The notes: generated by a model not told the origin, from the sequence alone. 64,000 nucleotides of DNA from Mycobacterium sp. 852002-51961_SCH5331710 (GCF_001665535.1 NZ_LZSQ01000020.1:1-64000), one strand, 5' to 3'. Positions 37,300-47,055 are shown, counted from the first letter of the stretch. Numbers and translations: made by a program.

Positions 37300-37809
37300 G
37301 TGAGCGATCGCAGGAATGGCGCGCCGACCACCGTCACGTCGATACCGCTGGTCGACCCGCATGCCCCCAAGGCCGATCCGTCCATCGGCGACCTGGTCAA
37401 GGACGCGACCGCTCAAGTGTCGACGCTGGTGCGCGCCGAGGTCGAGTTGGCCAAGGCCGAGATCACGCGCGACGTCAAGAAGGGTCTGACCGGCAGCGTC
37501 TTCTTCATCCTCGCGCTGGTCGTGCTGTTCTACTCGACGTTCTTTTTCTTCTTCTTCCTCGGCGAACTGCTCGACCTGTGGCTGGTCAAGTGGGCGGCGT
37601 ACCTGATCGTGTTCGGCCTGATGGTCGTCGTCACCGCGATCTTCGCGTTCCTGGGTTATCTCAAGGTGCGCCGCATCCGCGGTCCGCAGAAGACGATCGA
37701 ATCGGTCAAGGAGATCCCCGAGGCACTGACGCCGGGCCACGACAAGTCCAAGGAGCTCGCCTCGGGCGACGGAAAGCCGGCGGCGACGTCCGACCCGTCG
37801 GGCTGGTAA
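37300..37809 (+). CDS. Phage-holin-superfamily (Holin-X) membrane protein (Rv3669-like)
   Basis: A 169-residue protein with two hydrophobic segments (FFILALVVLFYSTFFFFFFL and the following AAYLIVFGLMVVVTAIF), a cytoplasmic N-terminal helix (STLVRAEVELAKAEITRDVK) and a charged tail. This is the actinobacterial 'putative holin superfamily' layout; no phage genes are nearby and it is not a lysis protein by context. GTG 37300 follows GGAGG. It is joined to ephE downstream, whose ATG abuts its TAA stop. Confidence 0.83.
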   Translation: MSDRRNGAPTTVTSIPLVDPHAPKADPSIGDLVKDATAQVSTLVRAEVELAKAEITRDVKKGLTGSVFFILALVVLFYSTFFFFFFLGELLDLWLVKWAAYLIVFGLMVVVTAIFAFLGYLKVRRIRGPQKTIESVKEIPEALTPGHDKSKELASGDGKPAATSDPSGW

Positions 37810-38751
37810 ATGCCCCCACCCGCCCCGTCGGTCGTCCGCATCGACGGGCCGTGGCGCCATCTCGAGGTGCACGCCAACGGGATTCGCTTCCACGTGGTCG
37901 AAGCACAGCCCGAGACGCCCGCGGGTCCCGAACGGCCGTTGGTGATCCTGCTGCACGGCTTCGGCTCGTTCTGGTGGTCGTGGCGCCATCAGTTGCGCGG
38001 GTTGACCGGTGCCCGGGTGGTCGCCGTCGACCTACGTGGTTACGGCGCCAGCGACAAGCCCCCGCGGGGTTACGACGGCTGGACGCTCGCCGGTGACACC
38101 GCCGGTCTGGTGCGCGCGCTGGGGCACACGTCCGCCACCCTCATCGGGCACGCCGACGGCGGCCTGGTGTGCTGGGCCACCGCGGTGCTGCATCCGCGCG
38201 CGGTCCGCGCGATCGCAGTGGTGAGCTCCCCGCATCCGGCCGCGCTGCGCGCCTCCGCGCTGCGCCGCCGCGACCAGGGCCGCGCGCTGTTGCCGTCGAT
38301 GCTGCGCTACCAGGTGCCGATGTGGCCCGAGCGAACGCTGACGCGACATAACGCCGAGGAACTGGAGCACCTCGTGCGCAGCCGCGCGGGCAGTAATTGG
38401 CTTGCCTCCGAAGACTTCTCCGAGACCATCGGACATATGCGGCGCGCCATCCAGATACCCGGTGCCGCGCACTCGGCATTGGAGTACCAGCGCTGGGCCG
38501 TCCGCAGCCAACTACGCGGCGAAGGACGCCGTTTCATGCGCTCGATGGTGCGGCCGATCAACGTGCCCGTGCTGCACATGCGCGGCGACGTCGACCCTTA
38601 CGTGCTCGCCGATCCGGTGTACCGCACCCAGCGCTACGCACCGCACGGTCGTTACGTATCCATCGACGACGCAGGACATTTCGGACACGAGGAAGCACCG
38701 GAGAAGGTCAACGCGCAACTGTCGCGGTTTCTCAGGCAGGTCTACGGCTAG
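37810..38751 (+). CDS. ephE: Epoxide hydrolase-type alpha/beta hydrolase
   Basis: A 313-residue hydrolase. The oxyanion motif is LLHGFGSFWWSW, the nucleophile elbow GHADGG places an aspartate (epoxide hydrolase type), and the acid and base follow in MRGDVDPYV and DDAGHFGHEE. Position between Rv3669 and marP matches ephE (Rv3670). It would open lipid or aromatic epoxides with water. ATG 37810 directly follows the previous stop. Its stop shares CTAG with the convergent marP stop. Confidence 0.88.
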   Translation: MPPPAPSVVRIDGPWRHLEVHANGIRFHVVEAQPETPAGPERPLVILLHGFGSFWWSWRHQLRGLTGARVVAVDLRGYGASDKPPRGYDGWTLAGDTAGLVRALGHTSATLIGHADGGLVCWATAVLHPRAVRAIAVVSSPHPAALRASALRRRDQGRALLPSMLRYQVPMWPERTLTRHNAEELEHLVRSRAGSNWLASEDFSETIGHMRRAIQIPGAAHSALEYQRWAVRSQLRGEGRRFMRSMVRPINVPVLHMRGDVDPYVLADPVYRTQRYAPHGRYVSIDDAGHFGHEEAPEKVNAQLSRFLRQVYG

Positions 38752-39935
38752 GCGACACAGGCGCCGGTGGGCACCCGCTCGCTGTTGCCGAGTTTGGCCA
38801 GTTGATGCGACACCTCGTCGGCGGTGAGCACAAAGCCGGTGTCAGCATCGTCGACCGCTGCGCCGAACACCACGCCCAGCACCCGACCGTCCTTGTCGAT
38901 CATCGGGCCACCCGAATTACCCTGTCGCACACTACCTCTGATGGTGTAGACCTCGCGCTCGACGGTGGTGGTGCGGTAGATGTCGGGACCGCTCAGCTCG
39001 ATGATCTCGCGCACACGCGCCGGTGTGGCGACGAAGTTGCCGCCGCCGGGGTAGCCCATCACCACCGCGTCGGTTCCGGTGGTGGCGGGGGTCTCGGCGA
39101 ACGACAGCGGCGCCGACGGCAGGTCCGGCACGTCGAGGATCGAGATGTCGGCCTGCGGGTCGTAGGAGACGACGAACGCGTCGTAGGTCTGCCCGTCGGC
39201 CTCGACGGTGACGCTCTCCGATCCGGCCACCACGTGGGCGTTCGAGATCACGCGATTGCTGGCGGCGACGAAGCCGGTGCCCTCGAGCACCTTCTGGCAA
39301 CCCGGGGCCACCCCGCGGATCTTGACGACGCTGGGGCGGGCCGCCGCCACCACCGGATCGGCGGCGAGCGCGGCGTCGGGGGCGTCGACCGCGACGATCG
39401 GGGTGCGACCGAACGGTTGCAGCACATCCGGCAGGCCCGAGGTGTCCAACAGCGCCGAGAGGCGGGTCGGCACCTGCCGCAGCCATCCCGGCGCGGCGTC
39501 GTTGACCTCTTTGAGCACCTTCGAACCGCGCACCGCCGCGGCGAGGTTCGGCTGATCCGACGATTGCAGCGGGTAGGTCAGCATCCAGGCGGCCACCAGG
39601 ACGGCCACGATCTGGATCGCGACGCCGACCAGCGAGTCGACCGCCCGCAGCGATCGGTTCCGGATGGCGCTGCGCACAGCGCGGCCGAGTACGACGCCCG
39701 CGATCTCGCCGACGACGACCAGCGCCAGGATCAGAAACAGGGTGACGAATAGCTTGGTGCGCGGCCCCTCGATGCTGGCGACCAGGTGCGGCGCCAGCAG
39801 CACACCGGCGACCGCGCCGAGCACCACCCCGAGGAACGACAGCATCGAGCCCAGCGCGCCCGAGCGCCAGCCCGAGATGCCCGCGACGAAGGCGATACCG
39901 AGGACGACGAGGTCCACCCACTGTGACGAAGTCAT
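38748..39935 (-). CDS. marP: Membrane serine protease MarP (acid resistance)
   Basis: A 395-residue periplasmic-side protease with four N-terminal membrane helices (about residues 5-122). The triad is H234 (ISNAHVV), D263 (DPQADISIL) and S341 (QGNSGGP). C213 and C393 match the disulfide pair that controls activity in M. tuberculosis MarP. The enzyme preserves internal pH in acid, acting on peptidoglycan hydrolase RipA in the tubercle bacillus. It is the last gene of the nth-tlpA-nudix-marP operon, and its start overlaps the nudix stop as ATGA. Confidence 0.95.
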   Translation of the reverse strand: MTSSQWVDLVVLGIAFVAGISGWRSGALGSMLSFLGVVLGAVAGVLLAPHLVASIEGPRTKLFVTLFLILALVVVGEIAGVVLGRAVRSAIRNRSLRAVDSLVGVAIQIVAVLVAAWMLTYPLQSSDQPNLAAAVRGSKVLKEVNDAAPGWLRQVPTRLSALLDTSGLPDVLQPFGRTPIVAVDAPDAALAADPVVAAARPSVVKIRGVAPGCQKVLEGTGFVAASNRVISNAHVVAGSESVTVEADGQTYDAFVVSYDPQADISILDVPDLPSAPLSFAETPATTGTDAVVMGYPGGGNFVATPARVREIIELSGPDIYRTTTVEREVYTIRGSVRQGNSGGPMIDKDGRVLGVVFGAAVDDADTGFVLTADEVSHQLAKLGNSERVPTGACVA

Positions 39936-40708
39936 GATTGTGCATCACCGTAACCGCCGCCGCGGCCGACGAGCGCCATTGCGTCCTCCAGTTCGCGCAC
40001 GTCGTCGGTATTCCACGGCTGCGCCCAGCCGGCGACGTCGAGCATCGCCGAGATCACCTGACCGGTGAAACCCCACACCAGCATCTCGTTGAGCAGGAAC
40101 GCCGGGCCCGCGTAGCGGCGGGTGTTCGCGCTGCGGTACACCATGATGCGGTTTTCGGGATTGACGAACGCGCGCACCGGCACCCGGGCGACGTGCGCGG
40201 TCTCGGCCTCGTCGACGACGCGCACCGGACCCGGGTCCGGAGAGTAGGCGAGCACCGGTACGACGTGGAAGCCCGACGGCGGGATGAACAGCCGCTCCAT
40301 CGTGGTGAGCGGATGCAGCCGACCGCCGTCGATCCCGGTCTCCTCATTGGCCTCTCGCAGCGCCGTCTGCACGGGGCTGTGGTCGCCGACCTCGACGGCG
40401 CCCCCGGGAAACGCGGCCTGACCCGCGTGATGCCGCAGCGTGCCCGCGCGCACCGTGACCAGCAGGTCGGCGTCGTCGGGGACACCACCGGTCGGGGAGT
40501 CGGCGGGCCCGGAGAACAGCACCAGCACCGCCGCCTCGCGCGCGTCGGCCTGTGCGGGTTTGCCTTCGCTGGTCACCATCGCCAACAGTTCGGGCGGCAC
40601 CCGCCTGCGATAGGCCCGCTTGATGTCGCCGGCGTTGTCCAGCAGCGGCTTCAGCCAGGCCGGGGCGGCGTCGGGCGTCAGACCACTGCCCTCGCTGACC
40701 CAGCTCAC
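39932..40708 (-). CDS. NUDIX hydrolase, CoA-pyrophosphatase type (Rv3672c-like)
   Basis: A 258-residue hydrolase. The Nudix box is complete: GGAVEVGDHSPVQTALREAN followed by EETGI, preceded by HHAGQAAFPGG, the UPF0035/CoA-pyrophosphatase signature. Probable substrates are CoA and acyl-CoA derivatives in the cytoplasm. It overlaps the upstream thioredoxin-like gene and the downstream marP by 4 bases each, so all are one transcript. Confidence 0.88.
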   Translation of the reverse strand: MSWVSEGSGLTPDAAPAWLKPLLDNAGDIKRAYRRRVPPELLAMVTSEGKPAQADAREAAVLVLFSGPADSPTGGVPDDADLLVTVRAGTLRHHAGQAAFPGGAVEVGDHSPVQTALREANEETGIDGGRLHPLTTMERLFIPPSGFHVVPVLAYSPDPGPVRVVDEAETAHVARVPVRAFVNPENRIMVYRSANTRRYAGPAFLLNEMLVWGFTGQVISAMLDVAGWAQPWNTDDVRELEDAMALVGRGGGYGDAQS

Positions 40709-41364
40709 CTCGGCTCTCCCGTCCTCACGCCGACCTGCGGCCCCACCGCCGCGGCGATCTCATCGGCGCTGGTGAAGGAGCGCGGCAGGACGTCGGCAAC
40801 GGTACCGTCCGCGCGCAGCACCACGGTTGCGGGCATGACGTTGGGCACCCGCAGCGCGGCGGCGATCAGCCGCCTGCCGTCCTGCAGCGTGGGCAGCCGC
40901 ACGCCGAGTTCGGCCAGCCGCAACAGCGCCGCCGTCTCGTTCTCGTCCTGGTGCACGGTCAGCACGGTGACTGCAGTACCCATGCGCCGCTGGTATTCGG
41001 CCATCGCCGGAAGTTCCGCGGTGCACGGCGCACACCAGTACGCCCACAGGTTGAGCACGACGACGCGGCCGGCCAGCGCCTTGGCCACGTCGACCATCGC
41101 ACCGTCGCCCGCGCATTCCAGCGTGATCCCCCGCAGGTCCTCCGGGCCCGCACCAGCGCCGGGGCCGGGACACGGCGGCAGATCGGCCTCGGCGCGGGGA
41201 CCTGCCAGCGCCTCGGCGGTGTCGGCGGCGCGGCGGTCACGTGCCGTGGGCTGCGACGGCGTCCCGGTGGACCCCGTGTCGCGGTCCAGCTGCGCCCACA
41301 GGGCCCACCCAAGCGCCACGAGGACCACGAGCACCACGACGGTCCAACGGGTCGAGGTACGCAC
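40705..41364 (-). CDS. Membrane-anchored TlpA-like thioredoxin (Rv3673c-like)
   Basis: A 219-residue thiol-disulfide protein. An N-terminal helix (VVVLVVLVALGWALWA) anchors it outside the membrane. The thioredoxin-fold active site is WAYWCAPCTAEL, a CAPC motif of the ResA/TlpA type. Two further cysteines (PPCPGP and LECAGD) may form a structural disulfide. It may keep cysteines of exported partners reduced; sharing an operon with disulfide-containing MarP is suggestive. Confidence 0.87.
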   Translation of the reverse strand: MRTSTRWTVVVLVVLVALGWALWAQLDRDTGSTGTPSQPTARDRRAADTAEALAGPRAEADLPPCPGPGAGAGPEDLRGITLECAGDGAMVDVAKALAGRVVVLNLWAYWCAPCTAELPAMAEYQRRMGTAVTVLTVHQDENETAALLRLAELGVRLPTLQDGRRLIAAALRVPNVMPATVVLRADGTVADVLPRSFTSADEIAAAVGPQVGVRTGEPR

Positions 41365-41385
41365 GGTCGGTCGGGTCGGCGCGGG

Positions 41386-42168
41386 CTACAGACCGGCCAT
41401 GGCCAGCAGGTGTTCGGTCTCGGGGCCTTTGACCAGCGCCGCGGCGGTCACAGGATCGGTCGGTCCGATGCCGAACGACGGGCAGTCGTTGGCCAGTACG
41501 CATACGCCGCACGCCGGTTTCCGGGCGTGGCAGACCCGCCGGCCGTGGAAGATCACCCGGTGGCTGAGGTCGGTCCACTCGCGGCGCTCGATGAGCTCAC
41601 CGACCGCGTGCTCGACCTTGACGGGGTCCTCTTCGGTGGTCCACCCCCACCGGCGCACCAGCCGTCCGAAATGGGTGTCGACGGTGATTCCCGGGACGCC
41701 GAACGCGTTGCCGAGGATGACGTTGGCGGTCTTGCGCCCGACACCGGGAAGGGTGACGAGCTCGTCCATGGTCGCCGGCACTTCGCCGTCGAACCGCTCG
41801 ACGAGTTCCTGCCCCAGCCGGATGAGCGAATTCGCCTTGTTGCGATAGAAGCCGGTGGGCCGGATGAGCTCCTCGAGCTCGGTGCGGTCGGCCTGCGCGT
41901 AGTCCAGGGCGGTGCGGTACTTCTTGAACAACGCAGGGGTGGTGAGGTTGACCCGCTTGTCGGTGCTCTGCGCGGACAGGATCGTGGCGACGGTGAGCTC
42001 GAGCGGGTTGGTGAAATCCAGCTCGCAGTACACGTGCGGAAATGCCTGCGCCAGCGTGCGATTCATTCGCCGCGCGCGGCGAACGAGACCGGTGCGCGTC
42101 TCGCCGTCGCGCTTCTTGGCACGCTTGAGCGTGCCCGCCTTCTTTGCCGACGCCTCGCTTACGGTCAC
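41386..42168 (-). CDS. nth: Endonuclease III (DNA glycosylase/AP lyase)
   Basis: A 260-residue base-excision repair enzyme for oxidised pyrimidines. The helix-hairpin-helix is [12 protein letters not shown], where K is the catalytic lysine; the catalytic aspartate lies in TVDTHFGRL. The iron-sulfur cluster is bound by C-x6-C-x2-C-x5-C ([17 protein letters not shown]). An extra basic N-terminus of about 30 residues is typical of mycobacteria. GTG 42168 is chosen for TACGCT 7 bases upstream. It leads the operon that ends with marP. Confidence 0.95.
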   Translation of the reverse strand: MTVSEASAKKAGTLKRAKKRDGETRTGLVRRARRMNRTLAQAFPHVYCELDFTNPLELTVATILSAQSTDKRVNLTTPALFKKYRTALDYAQADRTELEELIRPTGFYRNKANSLIRLGQELVERFDGEVPATMDELVTLPGVGRKTANVILGNAFGVPGITVDTHFGRLVRRWGWTTEEDPVKVEHAVGELIERREWTDLSHRVIFHGRRVCHARKPACGVCVLANDCPSFGIGPTDPVTAAALVKGPETEHLLAMAGL

Positions 42169-42175
42169 GACTGCC

Positions 42176-42181
42176 AGCGTA
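42176..42181 (-). promoter_or_regulatory. -10 box TACGCT of nth
   Basis: TACGCT on the minus strand ends 7 bases before GTG 42168, implying a leaderless operon transcript. Confidence 0.4.
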
Positions 42182-42297
42182 CTGAGACGCTCGGACAAAG
42201 CCACCGAAAAGGTGGTGGCAGCCGCCGTCGCGAAGTGGTGCGGACCGGTGACGATTCGTGATCCCGCTGAGACCTTGGGCGTGTTTACTTCTGCGTT

Positions 42298-42630
42298 GTG
42301 TCGTGGTTGCTCGTTGGCCTGATTCCGGGGTTGCTGATGGCGGTGACGCTCGGGCTGCAGCGGCTCGAAGCGGGCCTCAACCCCGATACGGTGTCGGCCA
42401 CCGACGTGGCGAAATTCTTTGAGCGGGCCGAACCGTCCGACGTCGACAGGCTGGCGCGGGACGGGATGAGCCGGGCCCTGGACGGTATGCGCCAACGGCA
42501 ACACGTCGAACATCCGATCGCCAACGGGTCAACCGCGCATTTTCGGGCTGCGGATCTGCCGGTTCGGGCGTATGCCCAGCACCGGATCAATCCGGAATTT
42601 CAGCAGACCCGACATGCCGATCGTGTGTAG
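42298..42630 (+). CDS. Small membrane protein upstream of crp (Rv3675-like)
   Basis: A 110-residue protein with one N-terminal membrane helix ([18 protein letters not shown]) and a charged, partly helical remainder ([19 protein letters not shown]). The N-terminal helix plus the following [11 protein letters not shown] probably places the rest in the cytoplasm. GTG 42298. It corresponds by position to Rv3675. No function is known to me. It runs in the same direction as crp, 88 bases upstream of it. Confidence 0.78.
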   Translation: MSWLLVGLIPGLLMAVTLGLQRLEAGLNPDTVSATDVAKFFERAEPSDVDRLARDGMSRALDGMRQRQHVEHPIANGSTAHFRAADLPVRAYAQHRINPEFQQTRHADRV

Positions 42631-42718
42631 CGTGGGCTGGTCACGAAATCGGGTACCTCTAGACTTATCTCGCTTACCGATAGAGGTCGGCTTCACCTAA
42701 CAGCTTAAGAGGGGCAAC

Positions 42719-43393
42719 GTGGACGAGATCCTGGCGCGGGCCGGAATCTTCCAGGGGGTCGAACCCAGCGCCGTCACCGCGCTGACCAAGCAATTGCAGC
42801 CAGTCGACTTCCCCCGTGGACACACCGTGTTCGCCGAGGGTGAGCCCGGCGATCGGCTCTACATCATCATTTCGGGCAAGGTAAAGATCGGCCGCCGGTC
42901 GCCGGACGGCCGCGAGAATCTGCTCACCATCATGGGCCCGTCGGACATGTTCGGCGAGCTCTCCATCTTCGACCCGGGTCCGCGGACGTCGAGCGCGACC
43001 ACCATCACCGAGGTCCGCGCGGTGTCGATGGACCGTGACGCGTTGCGCGCGTGGATCGCCGACCGGCCGGAGATCGCCGAGCAGCTGCTGCGGGTGCTGG
43101 CCCGCCGGCTGCGCCGCACCAACAACAACCTCGCCGACCTGATCTTCACCGACGTGCCCGGCCGCGTGGCCAAGCAACTGCTTCAGCTGGCGCAGCGCTT
43201 CGGCACCCAGGAGGGCGGCGCGCTGCGGGTGACGCACGACCTCACCCAGGAGGAGATCGCCCAACTCGTCGGCGCCTCGCGTGAGACCGTCAACAAGGCG
43301 CTTGCCGATTTCGCCCACCGCGGCTGGATTCGCTTGGAGGGCAAGAGCGTTCTGATCTCGGACTCGGAGCGCCTGGCCCGCCGAGCGAGGTAA
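42719..43393 (+). CDS. crp: cAMP receptor protein, global regulator
   Basis: A 224-residue CRP/FNR regulator. The cyclic-nucleotide pocket reads [18 protein letters not shown], with the phosphate-binding arginine and serine. The C-terminal winged helix contains [21 protein letters not shown], the recognition helix that reads TGTGA half sites. GTG 42719 follows AAGAGGGG. Two near-consensus CRP palindromes lie in this window, in the Ms1-like promoter and upstream of whiB4. Orthologue of Rv3676, which controls many genes and is only weakly cAMP-dependent. Confidence 0.96.
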   Translation: MDEILARAGIFQGVEPSAVTALTKQLQPVDFPRGHTVFAEGEPGDRLYIIISGKVKIGRRSPDGRENLLTIMGPSDMFGELSIFDPGPRTSSATTITEVRAVSMDRDALRAWIADRPEIAEQLLRVLARRLRRTNNNLADLIFTDVPGRVAKQLLQLAQRFGTQEGGALRVTHDLTQEEIAQLVGASRETVNKALADFAHRGWIRLEGKSVLISDSERLARRAR

Positions 43394-43413
43394 CGAGCGC
43401 ACCTGGCGCGAGA

Positions 43414-44190
43414 TCACGCGCGCAGAAAATCGAGCTGCGCCTGAACGCTCCATTCCGCTACGTCCCACAGCTTCTCGTCGACGTCGGTGTAGACGTGTTC
43501 GACGACCTGGCGGGTGGTGGCGTCGTCGCCGAGCACCCGCAACGCCGCACGCACCTGTTCGAGCCGCTCCTTGCGGTGGGCCAGGTACATGTCGCTGACG
43601 GCTTCGATGTCGTGGAGATCGGGTCCGTGCCCCGGCAACACGGTGCGCCGCCCGAGGCCGCGCAGCCGTCGCAGTGACTCCAGGTAGTCGGTGAGGCTGC
43701 CGTCTTCTTTGTCGATGACGGTCGTCCCGCGGCCGAGCACGGTGTCGGCGGTCAACACGGCGTCGTCGAGCAGGAACGACACCGAGTCGGCGGTGTGCCC
43801 CGGTGTGGCCATCACGGTGATGCGCAGCCCCGCCGCGTCGATGACCTCGCCGTCGGTGAGCGGCCCGCCGAGCCCCCGCAGGAACCCGCTGCCCACCGAT
43901 CGCACCACCGCGCCCGTGCTGTCGACGATCTTGTCGATGGCGCCGGTGTGATCCTCGTGCTTGTGGCTGATCAGCACCAGCGGGATGGTGCCCAGCTCGA
44001 GGATCTTCTCGATGTGCGCGTCGTCGTCGGGGCCCGGGTCGACGACGACCATCTCGTCGCTCCCGGGGCCGCGCAGCACCCACGTGTTGGTGCCTTCCAG
44101 CGTCATCAGGCCGGGGTTGTCGCACAACAGCACGGAGGCGGCGTCGGTGACCGGGCGCAGCCGCCCGTATGCCGGATGCTCCGGCGTCAC
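43414..44190 (-). CDS. MBL-fold metallohydrolase (Rv3677c-like)
   Basis: A 258-residue metallo-beta-lactamase-fold hydrolase. The zinc motif is LISHKHEDHTGA (HxHxDH), with further ligands in ATPGHTADS and LPGHGPD. The C-terminal part resembles LACTB2-like endoribonucleases, so RNA could be the substrate, but glyoxalase-like activity is equally possible. The ATG start overlaps the RidA gene stop, forming a three-gene unit. Confidence 0.87.
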   Translation of the reverse strand: MTPEHPAYGRLRPVTDAASVLLCDNPGLMTLEGTNTWVLRGPGSDEMVVVDPGPDDDAHIEKILELGTIPLVLISHKHEDHTGAIDKIVDSTGAVVRSVGSGFLRGLGGPLTDGEVIDAAGLRITVMATPGHTADSVSFLLDDAVLTADTVLGRGTTVIDKEDGSLTDYLESLRRLRGLGRRTVLPGHGPDLHDIEAVSDMYLAHRKERLEQVRAALRVLGDDATTRQVVEHVYTDVDEKLWDVAEWSVQAQLDFLRA

Positions 44191-44642
44191 GCGACCTCCA
44201 CGATCACTTCGACCTCGACCGGGGCGTCCCTCGGCAGCTCCGAGACGCCGACGGCGGAACGGGCATGCGCCCCGGCGTCCCCGAACACCTCACCGAACAG
44301 TTCCGAGGCGCCGTTGATCACGCCGGGCTGGCCGTGGAATCCGGGCGCCGAGGCGACGAATCCGACCACCTTGACCACCCGGGTCACCGAGTCGATGCCG
44401 ACCAGCGAGTGCACCGCGGCGAGCGCGTTGAGCGCGCACACCCGGGCCAGGGCGTGGGCCTGTTCGGGGTTGACGCCGGCGCCGACCTTGCCGGTCTGCA
44501 GCAGCTCGCCGTCGCGGATCGGCAACTGGCCCGCGGTGTAGACGAGGTTGCCCGTGCGTACCGCCGGCACGTAGGCCGCAAGGGGCGCCACCACCGGTGG
44601 CAACTCGATGCCCAGCTCGGCCAGCCGCGCGGAGGTCGTCAT
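44187..44642 (-). CDS. RidA family reactive-intermediate deaminase-like protein (Rv3678c-like)
   Basis: A 151-residue protein of the YjgF/YER057c/UK114 fold. Its sequence has LVYTAGQLPIRDGELLQTG and SRTRV-like region DSVTRVVKVVGFVAS. The arginine that defines active RidA imine deaminases (near the C-terminus, in C-x-R-x-E) is not clear, since this region reads ARSAVGVSELPRDAPVE, the variant of the longer subfamily. ATG 44642 overlaps the DUF4177 stop. Confidence 0.85.
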   Translation of the reverse strand: MTTSARLAELGIELPPVVAPLAAYVPAVRTGNLVYTAGQLPIRDGELLQTGKVGAGVNPEQAHALARVCALNALAAVHSLVGIDSVTRVVKVVGFVASAPGFHGQPGVINGASELFGEVFGDAGAHARSAVGVSELPRDAPVEVEVIVEVA

Positions 44643-44800
44643 TTCGGGCGCTTGAGGTATGCGACGTGCTGTTCACCCGTGGGGCCCGGCAGTACGGACA
44701 CCAACTCCCAGCCGTCCTCACCCCACTGGTCGAGGATCTGCTTGGTGGCGTGGGTCAGCAGCGGGACGGTGGCGTATTCCCACCGGGTGGATTCACTCAT
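44639..44800 (-). CDS. DUF4177 small protein
   Basis: A 53-residue protein that automated callers may miss. The translation begins MSESTRWEYATVPLLTHATK and contains WGEDGWELVSVLPG, the short beta-hairpin signature of DUF4177. ATG 44800, and its TGA overlaps the RidA start as ATGA. It heads the three-gene minus-strand operon. Function unknown; corresponds to Rv3678A. Confidence 0.82.
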   Translation of the reverse strand: MSESTRWEYATVPLLTHATKQILDQWGEDGWELVSVLPGPTGEQHVAYLKRPK

Positions 44801-44864
44801 GGGCCGAGCTTATCTCCGGGCCGATACCGGGCCGCGGACCTGCGGACGCCGAGAATCCGTTGGC

Positions 44865-44870
44865 TAGCAT
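44865..44870 (+). promoter_or_regulatory. -10 box TAGCAT of bagA
   Basis: TAGCAT ends 6 bases before GTG 44877, as expected for a leaderless transcript. Confidence 0.45.
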
Positions 44871-44876
44871 GCACGA

Positions 44877-45896
44877 GTGGCTTCCACTACCAATGGCGGT
44901 AGATCCGTCGGCTGGCCGTCCCGGCTGAGCAAAGCTCGCCTGCACTTCGTCACCGGCAAGGGTGGCACCGGCAAATCCACGATCGCCGCATCGCTGGCGC
45001 TGGCGCTGGCGGCGGGCGGCCGCAAGGTCCTGCTGGTGGAAGTCGAAGGGCGCCAAGGCATCGCGCAGCTGTTCGACGTCCCTCCCCTGCCTTATCAGGA
45101 GGTCAAGATCGCGACCGCCGAGGGTGGCGGTCAGGTCAACGCGCTGGCCATCGACACCGAGGCCGCGTTCCTCGAGTACCTCGAGATGTTCTACAACCTG
45201 GGCCTGGCCGGCCGTGCGATGCGCAGGATCGGCGCCGTCGAGTTCGCGACCACGATCGCGCCGGGTCTGCGCGACGTGCTGCTGACCGGCAAGATCCGCG
45301 AGATCGTGACCCGCGCCGAGAAGGGCAAGCAGCCGGTTTACGACGCGGTCGTCGTCGATTCGCCCCCGACGGGCCGCATTGCGCGCTTCCTGGACGTCAC
45401 CAAGGCAGTGTCGGATCTGGCGAAGGGCGGCCCGGTCCACGGGCAGGCCGAGAGCGTGGTCAAGGTGCTGCACTCCGACATGACCGCGATCCACCTCGTC
45501 ACGCTGCTCGAAGCACTGCCCATCCAGGAGACGCTCGAGGCCATCGAGGAACTCAAGGAACTCGACCTGCCGATCGGCAGCGTCATCGTCAACCGCAACA
45601 TCCCCGCGTACCTGCCCCCCGATGCGCTGGCCAAGGCCGCCGAGGGAGACATCGACGCCGACACCGTGCGCGCCGGCCTGACCGAGGTCGGAATCACGTT
45701 GTCCGACTCCGACTTCGCCGGCCTGTTGACCGAGACCATCCAGCACGCCACCCGGATCGAGGCGCGTGCCGAGAGCGCGGAACAACTCGATGCCCTGGAC
45801 GTGGCGCGGCTGCAGTTGCCGCAAATCGTGGACGGCGTCGACCTCGGCAGCCTCTACGAACTCGCCGAAGAACTCGAACGGCAGGGGGTGCGCTGA
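44877..45896 (+). CDS. bagA: ArsA/Get3-like ATPase BagA (Rv3679-like)
   Basis: A 339-residue cytoplasmic P-loop ATPase. Walker A is the deviant GKGGTGKST (about residues 28-36) of the SIMIBI class, and [11 protein letters not shown] holds the switch aspartate. The arsenite-binding cysteines of true ArsA are absent. In M. tuberculosis Rv3679 and Rv3680 form a two-ATPase complex that protects against glycerol and nitric oxide toxicity (from memory). The stop overlaps a tiny open frame leading into bagB. Confidence 0.92.
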   Translation: MASTTNGGRSVGWPSRLSKARLHFVTGKGGTGKSTIAASLALALAAGGRKVLLVEVEGRQGIAQLFDVPPLPYQEVKIATAEGGGQVNALAIDTEAAFLEYLEMFYNLGLAGRAMRRIGAVEFATTIAPGLRDVLLTGKIREIVTRAEKGKQPVYDAVVVDSPPTGRIARFLDVTKAVSDLAKGGPVHGQAESVVKVLHSDMTAIHLVTLLEALPIQETLEAIEELKELDLPIGSVIVNRNIPAYLPPDALAKAAEGDIDADTVRAGLTEVGITLSDSDFAGLLTETIQHATRIEARAESAEQLDALDVARLQLPQIVDGVDLGSLYELAEELERQGVR

Positions 45897-45931
45897 TGAG
45901 CGCTCGCGCAAAGAAGGGCCGGATCCGATGA
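45896..45931 (+). other. 11-codon linker open frame between bagA and bagB
   Basis: ATG 45896 overlaps the bagA stop (TGATG), and the tiny frame [11 protein letters not shown] ends in a TGA that overlaps the bagB start (ATGA). It may serve translational coupling. Whether it is translated is unknown. Confidence 0.4.
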
Positions 45932-47055
45932 GCACCACTCCACCGGCCCTCGACATGGGCACGATTCTCAAGGACACGTCGAACCGCGTCGTGGTGTGCT
46001 GCGGCGCAGGAGGTGTCGGTAAGACCACCACCGCGGCGGCGATGGCGCTGCGCGCGGCGGAGTACGGCCGGACCGTCGTGGTGCTGACCATCGACCCCGC
46101 CAAGCGGCTCGCCCAAGCGCTGGGCATCAAGACGCTCGGCAACACCCCGCAGCGGGTTCCGCTGGCCCCCGAGGTGCCGGGCGAACTGCACGCGATGATG
46201 CTCGACATGCGCCGCACGTTCGACGAGATGGTCATCCAGTACTCGGGAACCCAACGGGCACAAGAGATTCTGGACAACCAGTTCTATCAGACGGTGGCCA
46301 CGTCGCTGGCGGGCACGCAGGAGTACATGGCCATGGAGAAGCTCGGCCAGTTGCTCGCCGAGGACCGCTGGGACCTGGTCGTCGTCGACACGCCGCCGTC
46401 GCGCAACGCGTTGGACTTCCTGGACGCGCCGAAGCGGTTGGGCGGCTTCATGGACAGCCGGCTCTGGAAGCTGCTCCTGGGTCCGGGCCGGGGCATCGGC
46501 CGGTTGGTCACCGGTGCGATGGGACTGGCGATGAAGGCGCTGTCGACGGTTCTGGGCTCGCAAATGCTCTCGGACGCAGCGTCTTTCGTGCAGTCACTCG
46601 ATTCGACGTTCGGGGGGTTCCGCGAGAAGGCCGACCGCACATACGAACTGCTCAAGCGGCGCGGGACGCAGTTCGTGGTGGTGTCGGCGGCCGAACCGGA
46701 CGCGCTTCGCGAGGCGTCCTTCTTCGTCGACCGGCTCTCGGAGGAGAGCATGCCGCTGGCCGGCCTGATCCTCAACCGCACGCATCCGATGCTCTGTGAT
46801 CTGCACGCGGAGAAGGCCGAAGAGGCCGCCGAGACCATCGAGAAGAACGATCCGGATTCGGTGACGGCCGCGGTGCTGCGGATTCACGCCGACCGGGCGA
46901 TGACCGCCAAACGCGAGATCCGGCTGCTGTCGCGGTTCACCGGCGCCAACCCGCACGTGTCGATCGTGGGAGTGCCCTCGCTGCCGTTCGACGTGTCGGA
47001 CCTAGAGGCGCTGCGGGCCATCGCCGATCAGATCACCGGCGAGACCGCCGCTTAG
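45928..47055 (+). CDS. bagB: ArsA/Get3-like ATPase BagB (Rv3680-like)
   Basis: A 375-residue partner of BagA. Walker A is GAGGVGKTT (about residues 28-36), switch [10 protein letters not shown], switch [19 protein letters not shown] 45928 gives the expected [11 protein letters not shown] start; no good alternative exists. A hydrophobic, glycine-rich middle ([20 protein letters not shown]) could bind membrane proteins or lipids, as the equivalent part of Get3 does. Co-transcribed with bagA. Confidence 0.92.
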   Translation: MSTTPPALDMGTILKDTSNRVVVCCGAGGVGKTTTAAAMALRAAEYGRTVVVLTIDPAKRLAQALGIKTLGNTPQRVPLAPEVPGELHAMMLDMRRTFDEMVIQYSGTQRAQEILDNQFYQTVATSLAGTQEYMAMEKLGQLLAEDRWDLVVVDTPPSRNALDFLDAPKRLGGFMDSRLWKLLLGPGRGIGRLVTGAMGLAMKALSTVLGSQMLSDAASFVQSLDSTFGGFREKADRTYELLKRRGTQFVVVSAAEPDALREASFFVDRLSEESMPLAGLILNRTHPMLCDLHAEKAEEAAETIEKNDPDSVTAAVLRIHADRAMTAKREIRLLSRFTGANPHVSIVGVPSLPFDVSDLEALRAIADQITGETAA

